Assembly: GCF_032062135.1 (NCBI RefSeq)
Contig: NC_092859.1
Coordinates: 67,288,688 to 67,352,687 of the forward strand
Direction: 5' to 3'
DNA length: 64,000 nucleotides
Origin: Pyxicephalus adspersus
Lineage: Eukaryota; Chordata; Amphibia; Anura; Pyxicephalidae
In this document: in pieces, positions 37,899 through 49,586 of the stretch
Layout of the letters: each line of letters opens with the position of its first letter
Numbering within the stretch: position 1 is the stretch's first letter
Position numbers and translations under genes: made by a program
The notes under the pieces: model-generated
Told to the model about the DNA's origin: nothing
Seen by the model: the letters and a program-made list of their open reading frames with translations, nothing else
Database searches by the model: none

Positions 37899-38486
37899 CA
37901 GTGGTGTCAAACTCAAATCACATGAGGGCTGAAATCTAAAAAACAGGCTTAAGTTGTACGCTTAACGTTTTATGAAGATACATAGTTTTAGTAGAAGTAT
38001 AGATCCTTCTGAAAATAGGAACATGCTTGTCTTCATGAAACATGAACATATATCGCTTTCCCATCTTTCAATAAATTGTCTCCCTTCTGCATCAACTTTT
38101 CTCTTGTTGGACATTTTGAGAATGATTGCTTTTTTGTTCTTAGAAGCTTTTTCTGAGGTCGGTGTACCTGACCTATCATGGCCTGTCTATGTGAGGGGAA
38201 TAAAGCCACTGACTGTGCTGAAGTGGAAGCCTGTGTCAATGAACCTGAAGACATTGCTAATGTAGCATCCCACTGAGATCCCATACCCGGAGCATCAGAA
38301 GCATACTACTGGCAGTGGGATTGGGACCCTGGCACAGTAGTGCTTAGGTCCTTCTGCTTGAAGCGTGGTCAGGCACTTGTGTAGACCTCCCTGCTTCTAC
38401 CTAGCTTTTGATGCGTCACAGTCACTGCAGGCCACACAAAACGGCCAGACGGGACTGATTTGCGGCCCTTGTGTTTGAAACCTGTG
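37899..38486 (+). mobile_element. hAT-type non-autonomous element, about 590 bp
   Basis: The left end is CAGTGGTGTCAAACTCAAAT and the right end is GTGTTTGAAACCTGTG, an inexact inverted match. Its ends resemble those of the elements at 52343-52835 and 57238-57727. No target duplication is clear. No transposase-like reading frame. Confidence 0.65.
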
Positions 38487-38989
38487 TTTTTTTATTATAG
38501 ACTTTGTGTTTTAGTGCATGTGTAAGTGAATGTGTGCATGTGTGATTACTGTATATGTGTTAGGTTGCAGCAGGTTGGCAATTGCTGCTCTTCTTTTAAG
38601 TCTTCTATTTGTCATCCAGAGGGGTGAGCACCCCATCTAAAGCTTACCTACAGGGGCTACTGATTTTATTTTTTTTATACATTCTGCCATTGGCAATAGC
38701 GAATGCTGAAAACATTTTTTTACATGTAACTTTGTCTGCTTTTCTAGAAATCATGCTACTATACCATTTTCTTGCCAAACAGAGAATATGGTATTGGTTT
38801 TTGCTAGATTGGCTCTAGTTTTTGAAATGATTACCTCAATAATAACCTCATGGAAAACTAATGAAACATGAAAATTAAGGAAAATTAAACTAGATACTGC
38901 ATGCCTCAATATACAAAATTATATGTTTAAAATCCCTAATGTCAATATATTATATATTCAGTATATTTACAGAACTAATCATAAAGAAG

Positions 38990-39515
38990 TCATTAAAAAA
39001 CTCTGTATCATTTCTTATTTTGCTGAGGATCAGGACATTCACGTTGAAGGCTCCAGCAGTAGTCTGCCATCATGTGTCTATCCTATCTGCCCTGATACCT
39101 TTCTTCCATCACCTTTATATCTTGATGCAACCTCTTCCCTTGTTCCTCACTGAAATGGATAGTAAACCTTTATGCTCATGGTAGCAGCCAAATTTTTAAA
39201 GTTTAAGAGAAAGTTTTGTACCAGTTTTTCATAATTTTGTGCTTTATGGTTTCCCAAGAAGTTCTAGTTTTAGAAGGCAGAAGCTTTAGTATCAGTCATG
39301 TAAATTGTGAAATTTGAATCATTTATCAGTTTCTGAATCTGGGGTCCATCAAAGATTCCTGCTTTTAATTTTTCAGTACTCAATCCAGGGAAGAATCTAC
39401 AAATGTATTTGAAGCAATCATCGTCCTTGTTCAGAGTTCCAACAAACTGCTTCATTAATCCCAACTTTATGTGTAGTGGAGGGAGAATAAAAAAATATTT
39501 ATTATTTTGACATGA
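38990..39515 (-). pseudogene. Transposon protein fragment, C-terminal part
   Basis: On the minus strand the frame reads ILPPLHIKLGLMKQFV, then FKYICRFFPGLS and KLKAGIFDGPQIQKL. After the stop at 39270 it continues in broken frames as FLGNHKAQNYEKLV, SEEQGKRLHQDIK and MEERYQGR, ending near DYCWSLQRECPDP. These blocks occur in this order in a family of proteins encoded by animal DNA transposons that I recognise but cannot assign to a named superfamily. A deletion between the TMSIKV and SEEQG blocks, plus stops and shifts, make it inactive. It complements the N-terminal fragment at 8860-9124. Confidence 0.7.
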
Positions 39516-39905
39516 TTTTGTGTTTCAAACCTAATTATACTCATACTATTATACTGTAAAATAAATTTTCATGAAAAACAATGTACCGCTTTTAGACATA
39601 TAAATCCAGACAGAAACGAACCCCCCAAGAGGTTAAACAACTTCTTGGAAAACTCATATTTCTGTAAAAAAAAGGAAATGTATGAATAAAAAGAAGGCAA
39701 ATGAAAGTTTAGTGAAAATAATGCTACATTTAATATCTAAAATGCAAAACATCGGTGTAAATAAAGATTGATAATAATGTGCTGTTAAGATTTGATGTTG
39801 GTAAAATCGTCTCTTCCGATTCCTGATGTCAGGAAGACCTAAAATACACTAAATATATGGAAAAATCCATGTCAAGTGAAAAAAATGTTTTTTTGTTGAG
39901 CTGTG
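38990..39905 (-). mobile_element. DNA transposon relic D, copy 2 (one end only)
   Basis: The right 265 bp (about 39640-39905) match 9100-9392 of copy 1, including the terminus, whose reverse complement begins CACAGCTCAACA at 39905. Internal to it, on the same strand, is the C-terminal part of the transposon protein. A short unrelated repeat ('taaatccagacagaaacgaa') appears to interrupt it around 39570-39640. The left terminus is missing. Confidence 0.7.
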
Positions 39906-42900
39906 TAATAGATGTGGGTTCATACAATTCTTTAGTAAGGTTTTCTCAAATACTTTTCCATCCATACATATCCTTTGGAGGTAGAGTCCACTAATAGTTA
40001 TGACTGTATTTAATCAATGATGAAAATCAACAACAAGCATGCATATAAGCAAAGGTCAAAAATGACTTCTCCGGTAACTTTTACAATAATAACTTACTGA
40101 AAATAACTATTATTTCCCTTTGGATAAAAGGCAGCAGATGCTTACTTACCCACTAATGCCTTGGAAATTATTGAGTACTAATTACTTAGAAATAACAGCA
40201 CAGCTTTAAAAGACAAAACCAGTTCTGAATTATTTCACTATGACATTGTGCTCTTGTTGTAATTCTAGTGCGTGAAAGTAAGCCCACCACAAATGGAGTC
40301 TGTAAACAAATAAATATAATAGGAAGGCTGCATGTTGGGAAAGGACAAAAGAAAACAATTCTGTCATCTGTATATTCTGACTTTGAGGATAAAAATGTCC
40401 TACAGATATGACAGTGGCACAGCTGTAAGTTTTCCAAATGTGTTATTGACATTCTTAAGCCTGGAGTTGAGAAGATCTACATGATATTTTGCAAGGTAAC
40501 AGAATGTGACACATCCAAAGATCCAGATAATACAACTCCCATTGTGATTTACACTCCTGCTCAGTGTGACTTGGATTGTCAGTGACCTTGACATCTGTCA
40601 CCTGCTAGGATAATCCCCTTCTCACCAAACAATAAACCCAGTAATAAATGTATAGAACCAATAAACAATGGCAAACTGAAACCCTTACTACATAACAATA
40701 TACTTTTTGTCATTTCTATATATTATCATACAGAAATCACATTCCTAGAACAAAGCCTGTGTGGGTCTTGTTTTTCTCCTCTTTTATGGATCTTGGCAGT
40801 ATACTGACACTAATGCAATGAACTAAGCTGTATAAAATACCAGTGGATTCAATATGCTGTTTTAACTTAATTACCACATTAGCTGAAATGCCTGCTACAA
40901 TATGACTAAATTAAACAGCATGCTGCTGGAATGTGTAGGCTCCCAGGACATGTATGATGTTCTGATACGGATAGAGTGCAGCCTATGGTAATTAGGCCAG
41001 TTGTTGTACTATGGGATGCTATGTGGCTATGGGGGAGGAAAATTCTTAAACCAGGAGCAAACCTTGCACATGCTATCTCCATGCTATGCTGTTATTGACA
41101 CTTTTTTTTTATCCTTTTTGAAACAAAATGCTTCAACCAGTGATAGCCATGAAACCTCAGGAGGTTTAATAACAAAGATACTGGAGGGATAAAAAAAAAC
41201 ACAGGATTTATTGGTATTGCTTAGAAGATCAACTGGAATGTATTGGAAAAAATATAAATATTTATAACTAAAACCAGTACATGTGTATTTTCACTAATAA
41301 ATTGCTTTTTTCATTATTACTTTTTGTTATCCTAGTAACAGGAGCCAGCTTACACTAGCTGCTGATGTTTCCATATACAGCTTGATGCATGCAGCGAAAC
41401 AGTCTTTTGTTTAATCTCAGGTAAATTATTATATTATGATTATTCGTTCAGTAACCAGGGGTTGGCAGACAGGGGATATTCCTAACTGAATGACTATGTG
41501 CCATAAACAATTCATTTTTTTTTTAATTTACCATTGTCCTCTATTGTTCCTGTTTATGCTGCTGATCTCTTGGGGGCCTCCTGCAAGCCACATTATTTCT
41601 ACATTTACTCCTGTGGTGACACTCAGGGAGGGATTCCTAAAGCTGACAATGACGGCAGGAACACAGCATTGTCACCCTATAAGAGGAAGCTCCTGCACAG
41701 GAACATTCATAAAAGAATAACTGGGTATAAATATACCAAAATGTGCAGTTTTCAATACAAAAGTACATTTTAAATATACATAAATGGTAAACTGTATGTA
41801 AACGCAAAAATCAACTGAAATATCATATGGGTTTTAAGGATCCCATAGATGTGAGAGGAACTGTTAGGTTGCAAATTTCTAAAATAACTAGAAGGGCCAC
41901 AGGAAAGTGTTGGCCCTTCTAGTTCGCTAGGAATGTAGCTAGTGGACTAGAAGTCTGTTGTCCACTAGGAATGTAGCTAAATGTTGCTGCATCTAATTTG
42001 ACGTAACTTCATAGCTTATGTATGGCATGTACATGAATATTTGTGGGCAAAGATAGCTTTATAAATTTCACCATAGAAGTTGTTATATTCATAAAACTGA
42101 TAATTAAACTGGATTGGGCAAAGTGACACATGTTTTACATGACTAAAACTGTAGTGAATGCATATACACACATACATACATATTTTAGTGCAGGGGGTGT
42201 AATGTAGTGGTATTCTAAGCTCTGCAATACATGAATTTTGTGCGTAAAGGTCCAAGTTTTCCTGAATGTACAAATCTTGCACCCCTAGAGATTGATGAGC
42301 ACCATTTTACATGTACTGAGACATATTAGAACAGTGTAGTGCAACATATAAAATACAGTACCAGGCACTGTATTGGTAATGTATCATGAAGTTTGTTTAA
42401 ATCTTTTTACATTTTTTTATCTGCAGTGTTTCACGTTTACCTGATTTTTCCTATGCACCCAGTAGGCGATCCTCTTTTTCCACATTTTGCAGGTCTTTAC
42501 ACACCTGTTGAATGAAGTCTGTTGTTTGGAAAGCTCAGTAGTTCAGACCGATATTTACACAATAATGAGAAGGAGCAGTAAGATTTACCAGTATTTAAAT
42601 ATTTTAATTGAAGCAAAGGCTTTAAAGGATCCTTTTTCCAAGGTGGTCACTGTTTCACCTGCAAGGCTCCAAGATTGGTCTTTTGACCTAAATATTATGT
42701 GTATATAGTTCTGTGTAAAATTCTAAAGCAATAAGAAGTCACTAGCACTCCAATATATTTCATAATAAATCCCTGAATAAAGATATTGGGGATTTTTTGC
42801 ATTTCCATTTCAAGTTTCCATTGGTGTCATCTATGATTACAAATTTGCTAAGCACTACATGTAGAACATAAAAATAAGAATGAAGTCAGAAAAAGAGACT

Positions 42901-43551
42901 TTATGGAGATTCAGTTAGAACATGTCTGAAAGGATATAGCTTCAATTACCTTAGATAATTGATAGAGCTCTGGGAATGTCATGTGTAAGCCACAGTTCCC
43001 TGTAAAGTTATATATATAATGCTACTATGGAACATGAATAAAATCATTCAAAAACATCATTTGTCTCTTACCATGCCCTAACAGGTCATGCTTTTCACCT
43101 CTTGTTCTAGAATTACAGTTTTTTACCCAGTTCTTAATAAAATGCCAGGGTTACTGTCTTTGTAACTGTAACCTATGACACATCACATGTCCACACTTTT
43201 TCATGTCCATTTTAGATTTTTTGCCTGGAAAGAACTAAACTCAGACACACAATCATCCTGCAGTAAACCATAGTTTACATTTGTACAGTGTCCCCAGTGT
43301 ATGGAATTATCTATTTGCCAGTACTCAAATGGCACCAGCCAAAGGTGAAGACTAGCATTACTTAATTACATTTTCACATGTCTTTGGCTGGATTTGTTTT
43401 ACAGACATTTGTTTTTTGGTTTCTATAGGCCAAAGCTTCAAATGTTACAACATACCAAGCACTTTGGGAGTATTTAGACAAGATGTAAATTATTTGTGTC
43501 CCTTGTCTGTTTTTAAGTAAAATAGGATACTTCCACTGTCATTAATATATT
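39906..43551. other. Intergenic DNA, no gene seen
   Basis: AT-rich and mostly unique. A short direct repeat of ctaggaatgtagcta occurs at about 41924 and 41967. No exon or RNA gene recognised. Confidence 0.5.
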
Positions 43552-43720
43552 AGACCAAACTTTCCCAACCGCTCACCCCTAAAATAATTTCCAGGTCTTA
43601 GAGAATTTCTGCTAAAACTGATGCATTACAATGCACCAAGGCAAATGTCTCTTACATTAGTGGTCAGTTGGAAAAAAGGTTCCCGTTACAGTTGAAGTCT
43701 AAATGCTACCCTTAAAGTCA
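43552..43720. repeat. Degenerate dispersed repeat
   Basis: 'ccaaactttcccaaccgctc' with the downstream 'aaaataatttccaggtctta' recalls a common amphibian non-autonomous repeat whose consensus runs through 'aataattttcaggtctt'. Recognised by memory only; no inverted ends seen. Confidence 0.3.
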
Positions 43721-44259
43721 GGTGAAATTAACTCTGGTGTTACGCTACTGGCTCTGCCAAGTAAGAGTCTCAAAATCTATACATGCACTAGCAAAATGGA
43801 CAGTCAGTCATCCACAGCTCAAGGTACCCCTGGCAACCTCTGGAAGAACACTAGCTCAAAATTGTTGTATTAGGCAACACATTTTACTTAACCAAAACAA
43901 TAAAACCACCAGCCAATATGGTGTAGATCCTGTTTATGCCAGAAAAACAGCCCTGAAATAGGCATAAACCCCACAAGACCTGAAGTCCTGTGATAACGGT
44001 CACAAAGGTATTACCAGCAAATCCTTTAACTTACACTGCCTCCCCCTGTCTTCACATGATGCACCCAACTGTCATCTCTTCCCAGGTAAATGATGCACAC
44101 ACCCTGTATTCATTATTATCTAAAAGATAATTTAGAATAGACCACCTTCTTTATTGATCCATGGCCCAATTTTGGTGATTATTTTCTTATTGTGTTTTCA
44201 GCATGGACAGGGAGGGACCAGCATGGACACTTTGGCTGGTCTGCAGGTCCATGAGCAAT

Positions 44260-44570
44260 TAGTCTATGTCTACGTACACACATCAGATGATTCTCGTCCT
44301 TTATTCGCCTAAGGGCTAGTATTGGATGAGAATCTGGCATGTGTACAGCGCTCGTCCAACATCGTTCATGGATCTGTTCTGGCGGATCCACAAATAATCG
44401 TTATAAAAGTGAAGGGAAGTGAGCGCAGCGGGGTGCTGCTCTGTCGTTCTCCCCCCTCCCCTCTCCATAGAGAACATCACTGTATGTACAGTGCTCATTT
44501 CTTTTTTTTCTTAAAGGAATGTGAAAGATTCTTTCCAACAACCACTATTGAATGTGTGTATGTAGCCTTA
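44260..44570. mobile_element. MITE family A, copy 2 (inverted relative to copy 1)
   Basis: The left end tagtctatgtctacgtacac and the right end gtgtgtatgtagcctta are inverted copies. The interior 'gtacagcgctcgtcc' and 'ggatctgttctggcggatcc' match in reverse complement the element at 2071-2410. TA occurs at both edges. No coding capacity. Confidence 0.75.
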
Positions 44571-44858
44571 CAATCGCTCTTCTGTCGGATTGGACCTGAA
44601 AGCATCATTGAGCCTTGGACACCCATTACTCTCTGTTGCTGGTTCATTAGTTGTCCTTTCCTGCACCATGTCTGGTAGGTACTACCGCATACCAAGAAAA
44701 CACCACAAGACCCCCTATTTTGGAGATAGACCTAGTCATTCAGCCATCACAATTTGCACAGACACTTTTCTGGTTTCCAACACATCTCCTCGAACTGACT
44801 GTTCTTTTGTTGCCCAAAACGTCCCACCCCTTGAAATTCCCGCAAAAAAAGAAAGAAG

Positions 44859-44900
<42 letters not shown>
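44859..44900 (+). repeat. Poly(A) run, 42 bp
   Basis: An uninterrupted run of A preceded by an A/G-rich stretch. It creates poly-lysine and poly-phenylalanine reading frames that are not genes. Confidence 0.95.
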
Positions 44901-44902
<2 letters not shown>

Positions 44903-46359
44903 ACACTGTTTGATATTTCTTACAGTTTAAATAATCTGCTGGTGATTCCAACAGTCATGTCAGTCCGATTATTTGTTCATGTAGCAGAGAGAAACTAAAT
45001 TAAATTATACAGGTGTGAATCAAACATGTATTCTACAATCACCATCCATAGAAATTACCCACACCAGCATGACATTACCGAGTTCAGATACCAGCATTGC
45101 ATTTTGGGATTCAGCACAACAATAGAGGCTATAAATTAAATTGTGTTAACGAGAATCCTAATTGGAGGGTCAGTTAGTGCCTGTCTGCGGTAATAAACAG
45201 GACATAAAGCTATTAGAATACATTGCAGGATATTGGAAGGATTACAGCTGACCATCAATATTATGCTCAATCATGCAGGGCTGAACATCATCACATTTGA
45301 GGCACTTACTGGAGCAGTTTTAAAGATCACCAATAATAAGGTCATGACATTTGACAAGGACTATTATTCTGAGCCACAATCTGTCTGCGTGATGTGAACC
45401 ACATTATATTATCTTCCATTCCAGCTATGACTTTGCATATTTTAGATCATAATTAAATATTGATTTTGATGCAATTTTTTTCCAACGAGGGTAATAGCTT
45501 GAAAACCTATAACAATTTGTACTTTCCAATAAATCTCTTTTATTTAAATGTATACAGTGTTGTAGTTTGTGTTGCTGTTGTCATTTTTTAATTTATTGTC
45601 AACATCCTAAATGCTTGTATTCAAAAAGTGGGGGTGAATCTCAGAGCGTTGTCATGTCTGGATTCATCTGGATCTCCTAAATTTTAATCCACAGCAGCAA
45701 TACTCCATCAGATCAGCATGCTAGTTGTTTTCAGCCAAGGGACTGGGCATTCATCACCACTTTTTTATACTCAATTCAGGTAAATCTGCTGCAGAAGCAG
45801 TATTCGATTATTATTGATTAGTATTAGTTTAGGAGTCACATTGTATCCAATCAGGTAGCCCCTTGCACTACATAGTTGATGGTAAACCGTAGAGTAGAAG
45901 GTGCAATTAGATGTCACCAAAACATAAACTGAGGGAAAATCTTGCAATAAGGATACACAGTTTAGCTTTGTCCTCATAATTAGTTTTTTTTAGCTTTAAA
46001 GGAGATTTGTAAAACCTGATTATATAATAATATGGGGCTGTATTTTATTTAGTCAACTTTAGAGGAACTTTGCTTTACATTTTTATGACTGCACCAGAAA
46101 GTAAACAATGTCCCAAGTGGGACAGACTACAGAAAACATACATATGTCAAAGTTTTAGCAAAAAGGTTTTTTTCTGAAAACATCGCCATGATGGAGATTT
46201 TTACACCTGCAACTGTGATAATGAAAAGTATTTCCAATGGACAAGTATTTTAGACAAAATAATAGTATTTAGTAAATATGAATAGGCAAATGAAGATTTG
46301 TGAGTTCCAGCAGATATAACCACCAAAACTTTGATGTAGCTGAAAACCCAGAAATCAAG
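44901..46359. other. Intergenic DNA, possibly including a conserved regulatory stretch
   Basis: About 45030-45480 looks single-copy and contains several TAAT-type and other AT-rich binding-site-like words (aattaaatattgatttt, taattggagggtcag). No exon. The regulatory suggestion is inference from texture only. Confidence 0.4.
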
Positions 46360-47333
46360 TACAGTTAGGTCCCTAAATATTTGGACAGAGAACTTTGTTT
46401 TCTAATTTTGGTTGTGTATATTACCACAATCAATTTTAAATGAGACAATTTTAAATGATGCAGTTGAACTGCAGACTTTTACCTTTAATTCAATGGGTTG
46501 AACAAAAAGATTGCATAAAAATGTGAGGCACTAAAGCACTTTTTTTTTTTTTTTTTTACACAATCACTTCATTTCAGGGGCTCAAAAGTAATCGGACAAA
46601 TTAAAAAGTTGAAAATAAAATGTTCATTTCTAATATTTGCTTGAAAACCCTTTGCTGGCAATGAGCCTGTAGTCTTGAACTCATGGACATCAACAGATGC
46701 TGGGTTTCCTGCTTTTTAATTCTTTGCCAGGCCTTTACTGCAGCGGGTTTCAGTTGCTGTTTGTGGGCCTTTCTATTTGAAGTTTAGTCTTCAACAAGTG
46801 AAATGCATGCTCAATTGGGTTCAGATCAGGTGACCGACTTGGCCATTCAATAATATCCACTTATTTGCTTTCTGGGTTGCCTTGGCTGTGTTTTGGGTCC
46901 TTGTCCATCTTTACTATGAAACGCCTCAAAATCAATTTGACTGCATTTAGCCTGATTTGAGCAGATAGTATGTCTCTGAACACCTCAGAATTAATTCGGC
47001 TGCTTCTGTCCTGTGTCGATAAACACTAGTGTCCCAGTGCCACTGGCAGCCATGTACGCCCAAGCCATCACACTGCCTATGCCATGTTTTACAGATGACG
47101 TGGTATGTTTTGGATCATGAGCTGTTCCACGCCTTCTCCATACTTTTTGATTGTGTAAAAAAAAGGCTTCAGTTCCTCATTTTATGAAATCTTTTTGTTC
47201 AACCCACTGAATTAAAGCTGAAAGTCAGCAGTTCAACATCTGAGTTGTTTCATTTTTAAATTATTTGTGGTAATGTACAGAACCAAAATTAGAAAAAAGT
47301 TCTCTGTCCAAAATATTTATGGGCATAACTGTA
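46360..47333 (-). mobile_element. Tc1/mariner transposon relic with long inverted repeats
   Basis: The ends are TACAGTTAGGTCCCTAAATA on the left and, inverted on the right, TACAGTTATGCCCATAAATA, with TA at both borders as in all Tc1/mariner insertions. The inverted repeats extend about 190 bp inward with moderate divergence. The transposase remnant lies between them on the minus strand. Length (974 bp) is shorter than a typical 1.3-1.6 kb full element, so part of the coding region is missing. Confidence 0.85.
46690..47090 (-). pseudogene. Tc1-type transposase remnant
   Basis: On the minus strand the remnant includes AYMAASGTGTLVFID. In another frame follow MDKDPKHSQGNPESK (second catalytic Asp region of the DDE domain), an in-frame stop, and EWPSRSPDLNPIEHAF (46802-46848) with the third catalytic residue, the Glu of PIE. 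These are hallmark Tc1 motifs. The N-terminal DNA-binding part is absent and frame breaks are present, so it is inactive. Confidence 0.8.
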
Positions 47334-48109
47334 TAATACATTAATTATTAATATTACTGTAGTGGCTTTACAAGCCAACCAGATTGACAAGAGGGCAGCT
47401 CTTAGAAAGGACATCACAGGAGTTAAGAGCAGACCTCACTTCTGCTTTTTGTGGGGGAAAACCATAGCAGTAATAGGACATGACACCAACATTTAAAATC
47501 TGAAGAATCCTGGTCAGGACACCACATGTTAGGAGTTTGCATGTTCTCCCCATATTCATGTGGGTTTCCTCCAAGCACTCCAGTTTCCACCAGTATCCCC
47601 ATTTACCTGGCTCCCCCAGAAACAACTTTGGTGTGTGCGAAAAAAAAACAAAAGAAAAGAGCAGTGTGGTCTGCCAGGAGGTTTCTTACATCTCTTGAGG
47701 AATCAATCATGTGATATCTGTGTTTGAGTCCTGTACCCAATATCATTAAAGTGGAGAGAACAGTATTTGGAATTATAACCGGCATCTTGGTGCTGGGTAA
47801 TGCATACAAGTAGTCACCGGTTCCAAGGTTACCATCCACACTGCACTGCTGTTGTGGTGGCTGAATGCATTACTCAAAAAGTCACAACCGGTAAAAACCA
47901 CATTTCCACCTTTCATGTAATAAATGTTATTGAGCAGGTGACAAATGGAAAAGCAGAGTTTCATTACCTCCACAGAAGAACATGGCAGGATTTACCTTTA
48001 ACGTCTAACGGTTAATTAAATGCACCTATTATTGTAACCTTATTTATCCTTTTTTTTACCCTGGCCACTCTATACCAAGACATCTATTGTATATATATTT
48101 TATTATTAT
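47334..48109. other. Intergenic DNA, no gene seen
   Basis: No recognised exon or repeat beyond the adjacent Tc1 relic. Confidence 0.5.
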
Positions 48110-48890
48110 AGTTGAGTATACTCAAACTGCTATGTAATAAAATACACAATTAGTATAGTTGAGTATGCTCTAGTCAGTCTCCAAAAAACAAGTATATATC
48201 TGTACAATTGAGTACACTCAATTAAGTTGACAACTTAACTTTTTATGACCATTTAGTGCGACTAAGTCTTCTATATACCCCCGAGGAAGAAAGAAGAGGG
48301 AAACGTGTCAGGTTACAAGATGTTCAATAGTAGATCAACATATAGAGATCGATGTATAGTTGATGAGTGCACATCACATGACTTTCTAATGGGTACTAGA
48401 CAACTTTTAATTTTTGTATATTTCATGCCGCAATCTTTACAATACATGAGTGATCATCATCCAAAAAAAACTTTTCTTTTTTTTGGCATGTAAATTAAGG
48501 GGTGGCTACCAAAAAAAATTGTAAGAGAAACTGGGAGACCAACAACCTTACTTATCAATTACACTCAAACCACTCTGTAACAAAACACATTCCGCTGAAG
48601 TTGAGTAATAAAGATTCATGTATCAGTGCTGTTGAGTAAATGCAAAACTCCACTCAAGCAAAGAACACACACAAAATACCCCCCAGATTTATATATCCAA
48701 GGTGCAGAGTATAACCCAACCACTCTAGCTAAACACATATTAGAGAAGTTGAGTATGCTCCAATCACTCTAACAAAACAGATTCATATACCATTATGATT
48801 CAAAATACCCTTTCTACTCTGTGATAAAAACAGATTCATATAAATGCAGATGAGTATAACCCAAACATTTTGTAAGAAAACACATTCATA
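48110..48890 (+). repeat. Irregular tandem array of roughly 50-bp units
   Basis: A unit resembling gttgagtatactcaaac, then cactctgtaacaaaacac, then attcatata recurs at about 48113, 48160, 48207, 48565, 48603, 48717, 48757 and 48850, some copies incomplete. The array is split at about 48230-48550 by other sequence that includes the hammerhead-like motif at 48277. It ends within 50 bp of the minus-strand poly(A) signal of the B55 gene. Confidence 0.6.
48273..48316 (+). ncRNA. Hammerhead-ribozyme-like motif, degenerate
   Basis: ACCC precedes CCGAGGA (one change from CTGANGA). A purine-rich segment without a clear stem II follows, then GAAA, then CGTGTC, which allows A-T and C-G pairs around a two-base loop with C at the cleavage position, then AGGT able to pair with ACC. 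The core change and the lack of stem II argue against activity. Confidence 0.35.
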
Positions 48891-48924
48891 ATTTTGGAAC
48901 ATAGAGGAGTTAAACACATGCTTG

Positions 48925-49306
48925 TAATGATCATATTTTATTAAAAATTTAATTACCAATTAAAAAGAAATAGTATATATACCCAACATTTGTGTTCTCC
49001 AAAGTTTCTTACATAAACCCTTCATGCTGCAGGCCAACAACACACCCATTCAGAGCATGTTTCAGAACCATGCCACAGAAAGGCTGCCAACACAAAGATA
49101 AAAGGAAAAAAACAGAAATGAAAAGTTGTCAGCAGTTTGAAATGTTGTAATGGGGGCTTGGGATGAATGTTTCACCTATATGTCGGCAAAGGAAAAATGT
49201 GGTGAATGAAAAAGAAACACAAAAATAAAATATTAGAAAATGACAGAAGAAAAATATATTAAAAAGCCTTAGAACACATGGTACCTAGTATTTTTGTAAT
49301 AGCGTT
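48925..49306 (-). other. PPP2R2B: 3' UTR of the B55 gene
   Basis: Follows the TAG at 49309-49307. A canonical AATAAA lies on the minus strand at 48942-48937, about 365 nt after the stop, so the cleavage site is expected near 48915-48925. The exact end is inferred. Longer 3' UTRs using other signals are possible. Confidence 0.55.
48937..48942 (-). terminator. PPP2R2B: Poly(A) signal AATAAA
   Basis: Reads tttatt on the plus strand. It is the canonical hexamer I chose as likely for the B55 transcript, at a typical distance below the stop. Confidence 0.5.
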
Positions 49307-49586
49307 CTAGTTAACCTTGTCCTGAAATATATACAGATTATTTGTGGCTGCCACGGCTATGATGTTTTCTGAAGGGTGCCAAGCAGTGTGGAGAATTTTT
49401 TTGGTAAAGTCCAGGCTATCCACGCTAATTTCATCTTTTCTGCGCTTGCCGCCTACACAGACTTTGCGTGGCTTAAGAATTGCTCTAGGCTTGCTGTTCT
49501 CTCTGGAGGCTTCCAGTGTGACATCACGTTTGGTGTTGCGATCAAACATTCTGAAGAAATTGTTGTACGAGCCAGTCATGATCACA
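49307..49586 (-). CDS. PPP2R2B: PP2A regulatory subunit B55, terminal coding exon
   Basis: B55 subunits are seven-bladed WD40 propellers that bind the PP2A scaffold and catalytic subunits and select substrates. The first base completes the Ser codon split with the upstream exon, then 92 codons and a TAG follow. The start [17 protein letters not shown] and the end [11 protein letters not shown] form the last two propeller blades; between them lies the basic loop [14 protein letters not shown]. The acceptor reads tctttttag before 49586. Choice of paralogue: [15 protein letters not shown] and [14 protein letters not shown] agree with B55-beta as I recall it. B55-alpha has ENNKPRTVLKP, and the gamma form has GAYNN and RRRDDIS. 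The window ends before the 5' region that carries the CAG repeat linked to spinocerebellar ataxia 12 in the human orthologue. Confidence 0.9.

Noticed and set aside
44590..44998. Two overlapping frames with poly-lysine stretches
   Set aside because: They are created by reading through the 42-bp poly(A) run and partly through MITE A; not genes.
1..48900. GPR151 or TCERG1, the human 3' neighbours of PPP2R2B
   Set aside because: No frame resembling a seven-transmembrane receptor or WW/FF-domain exons is present.
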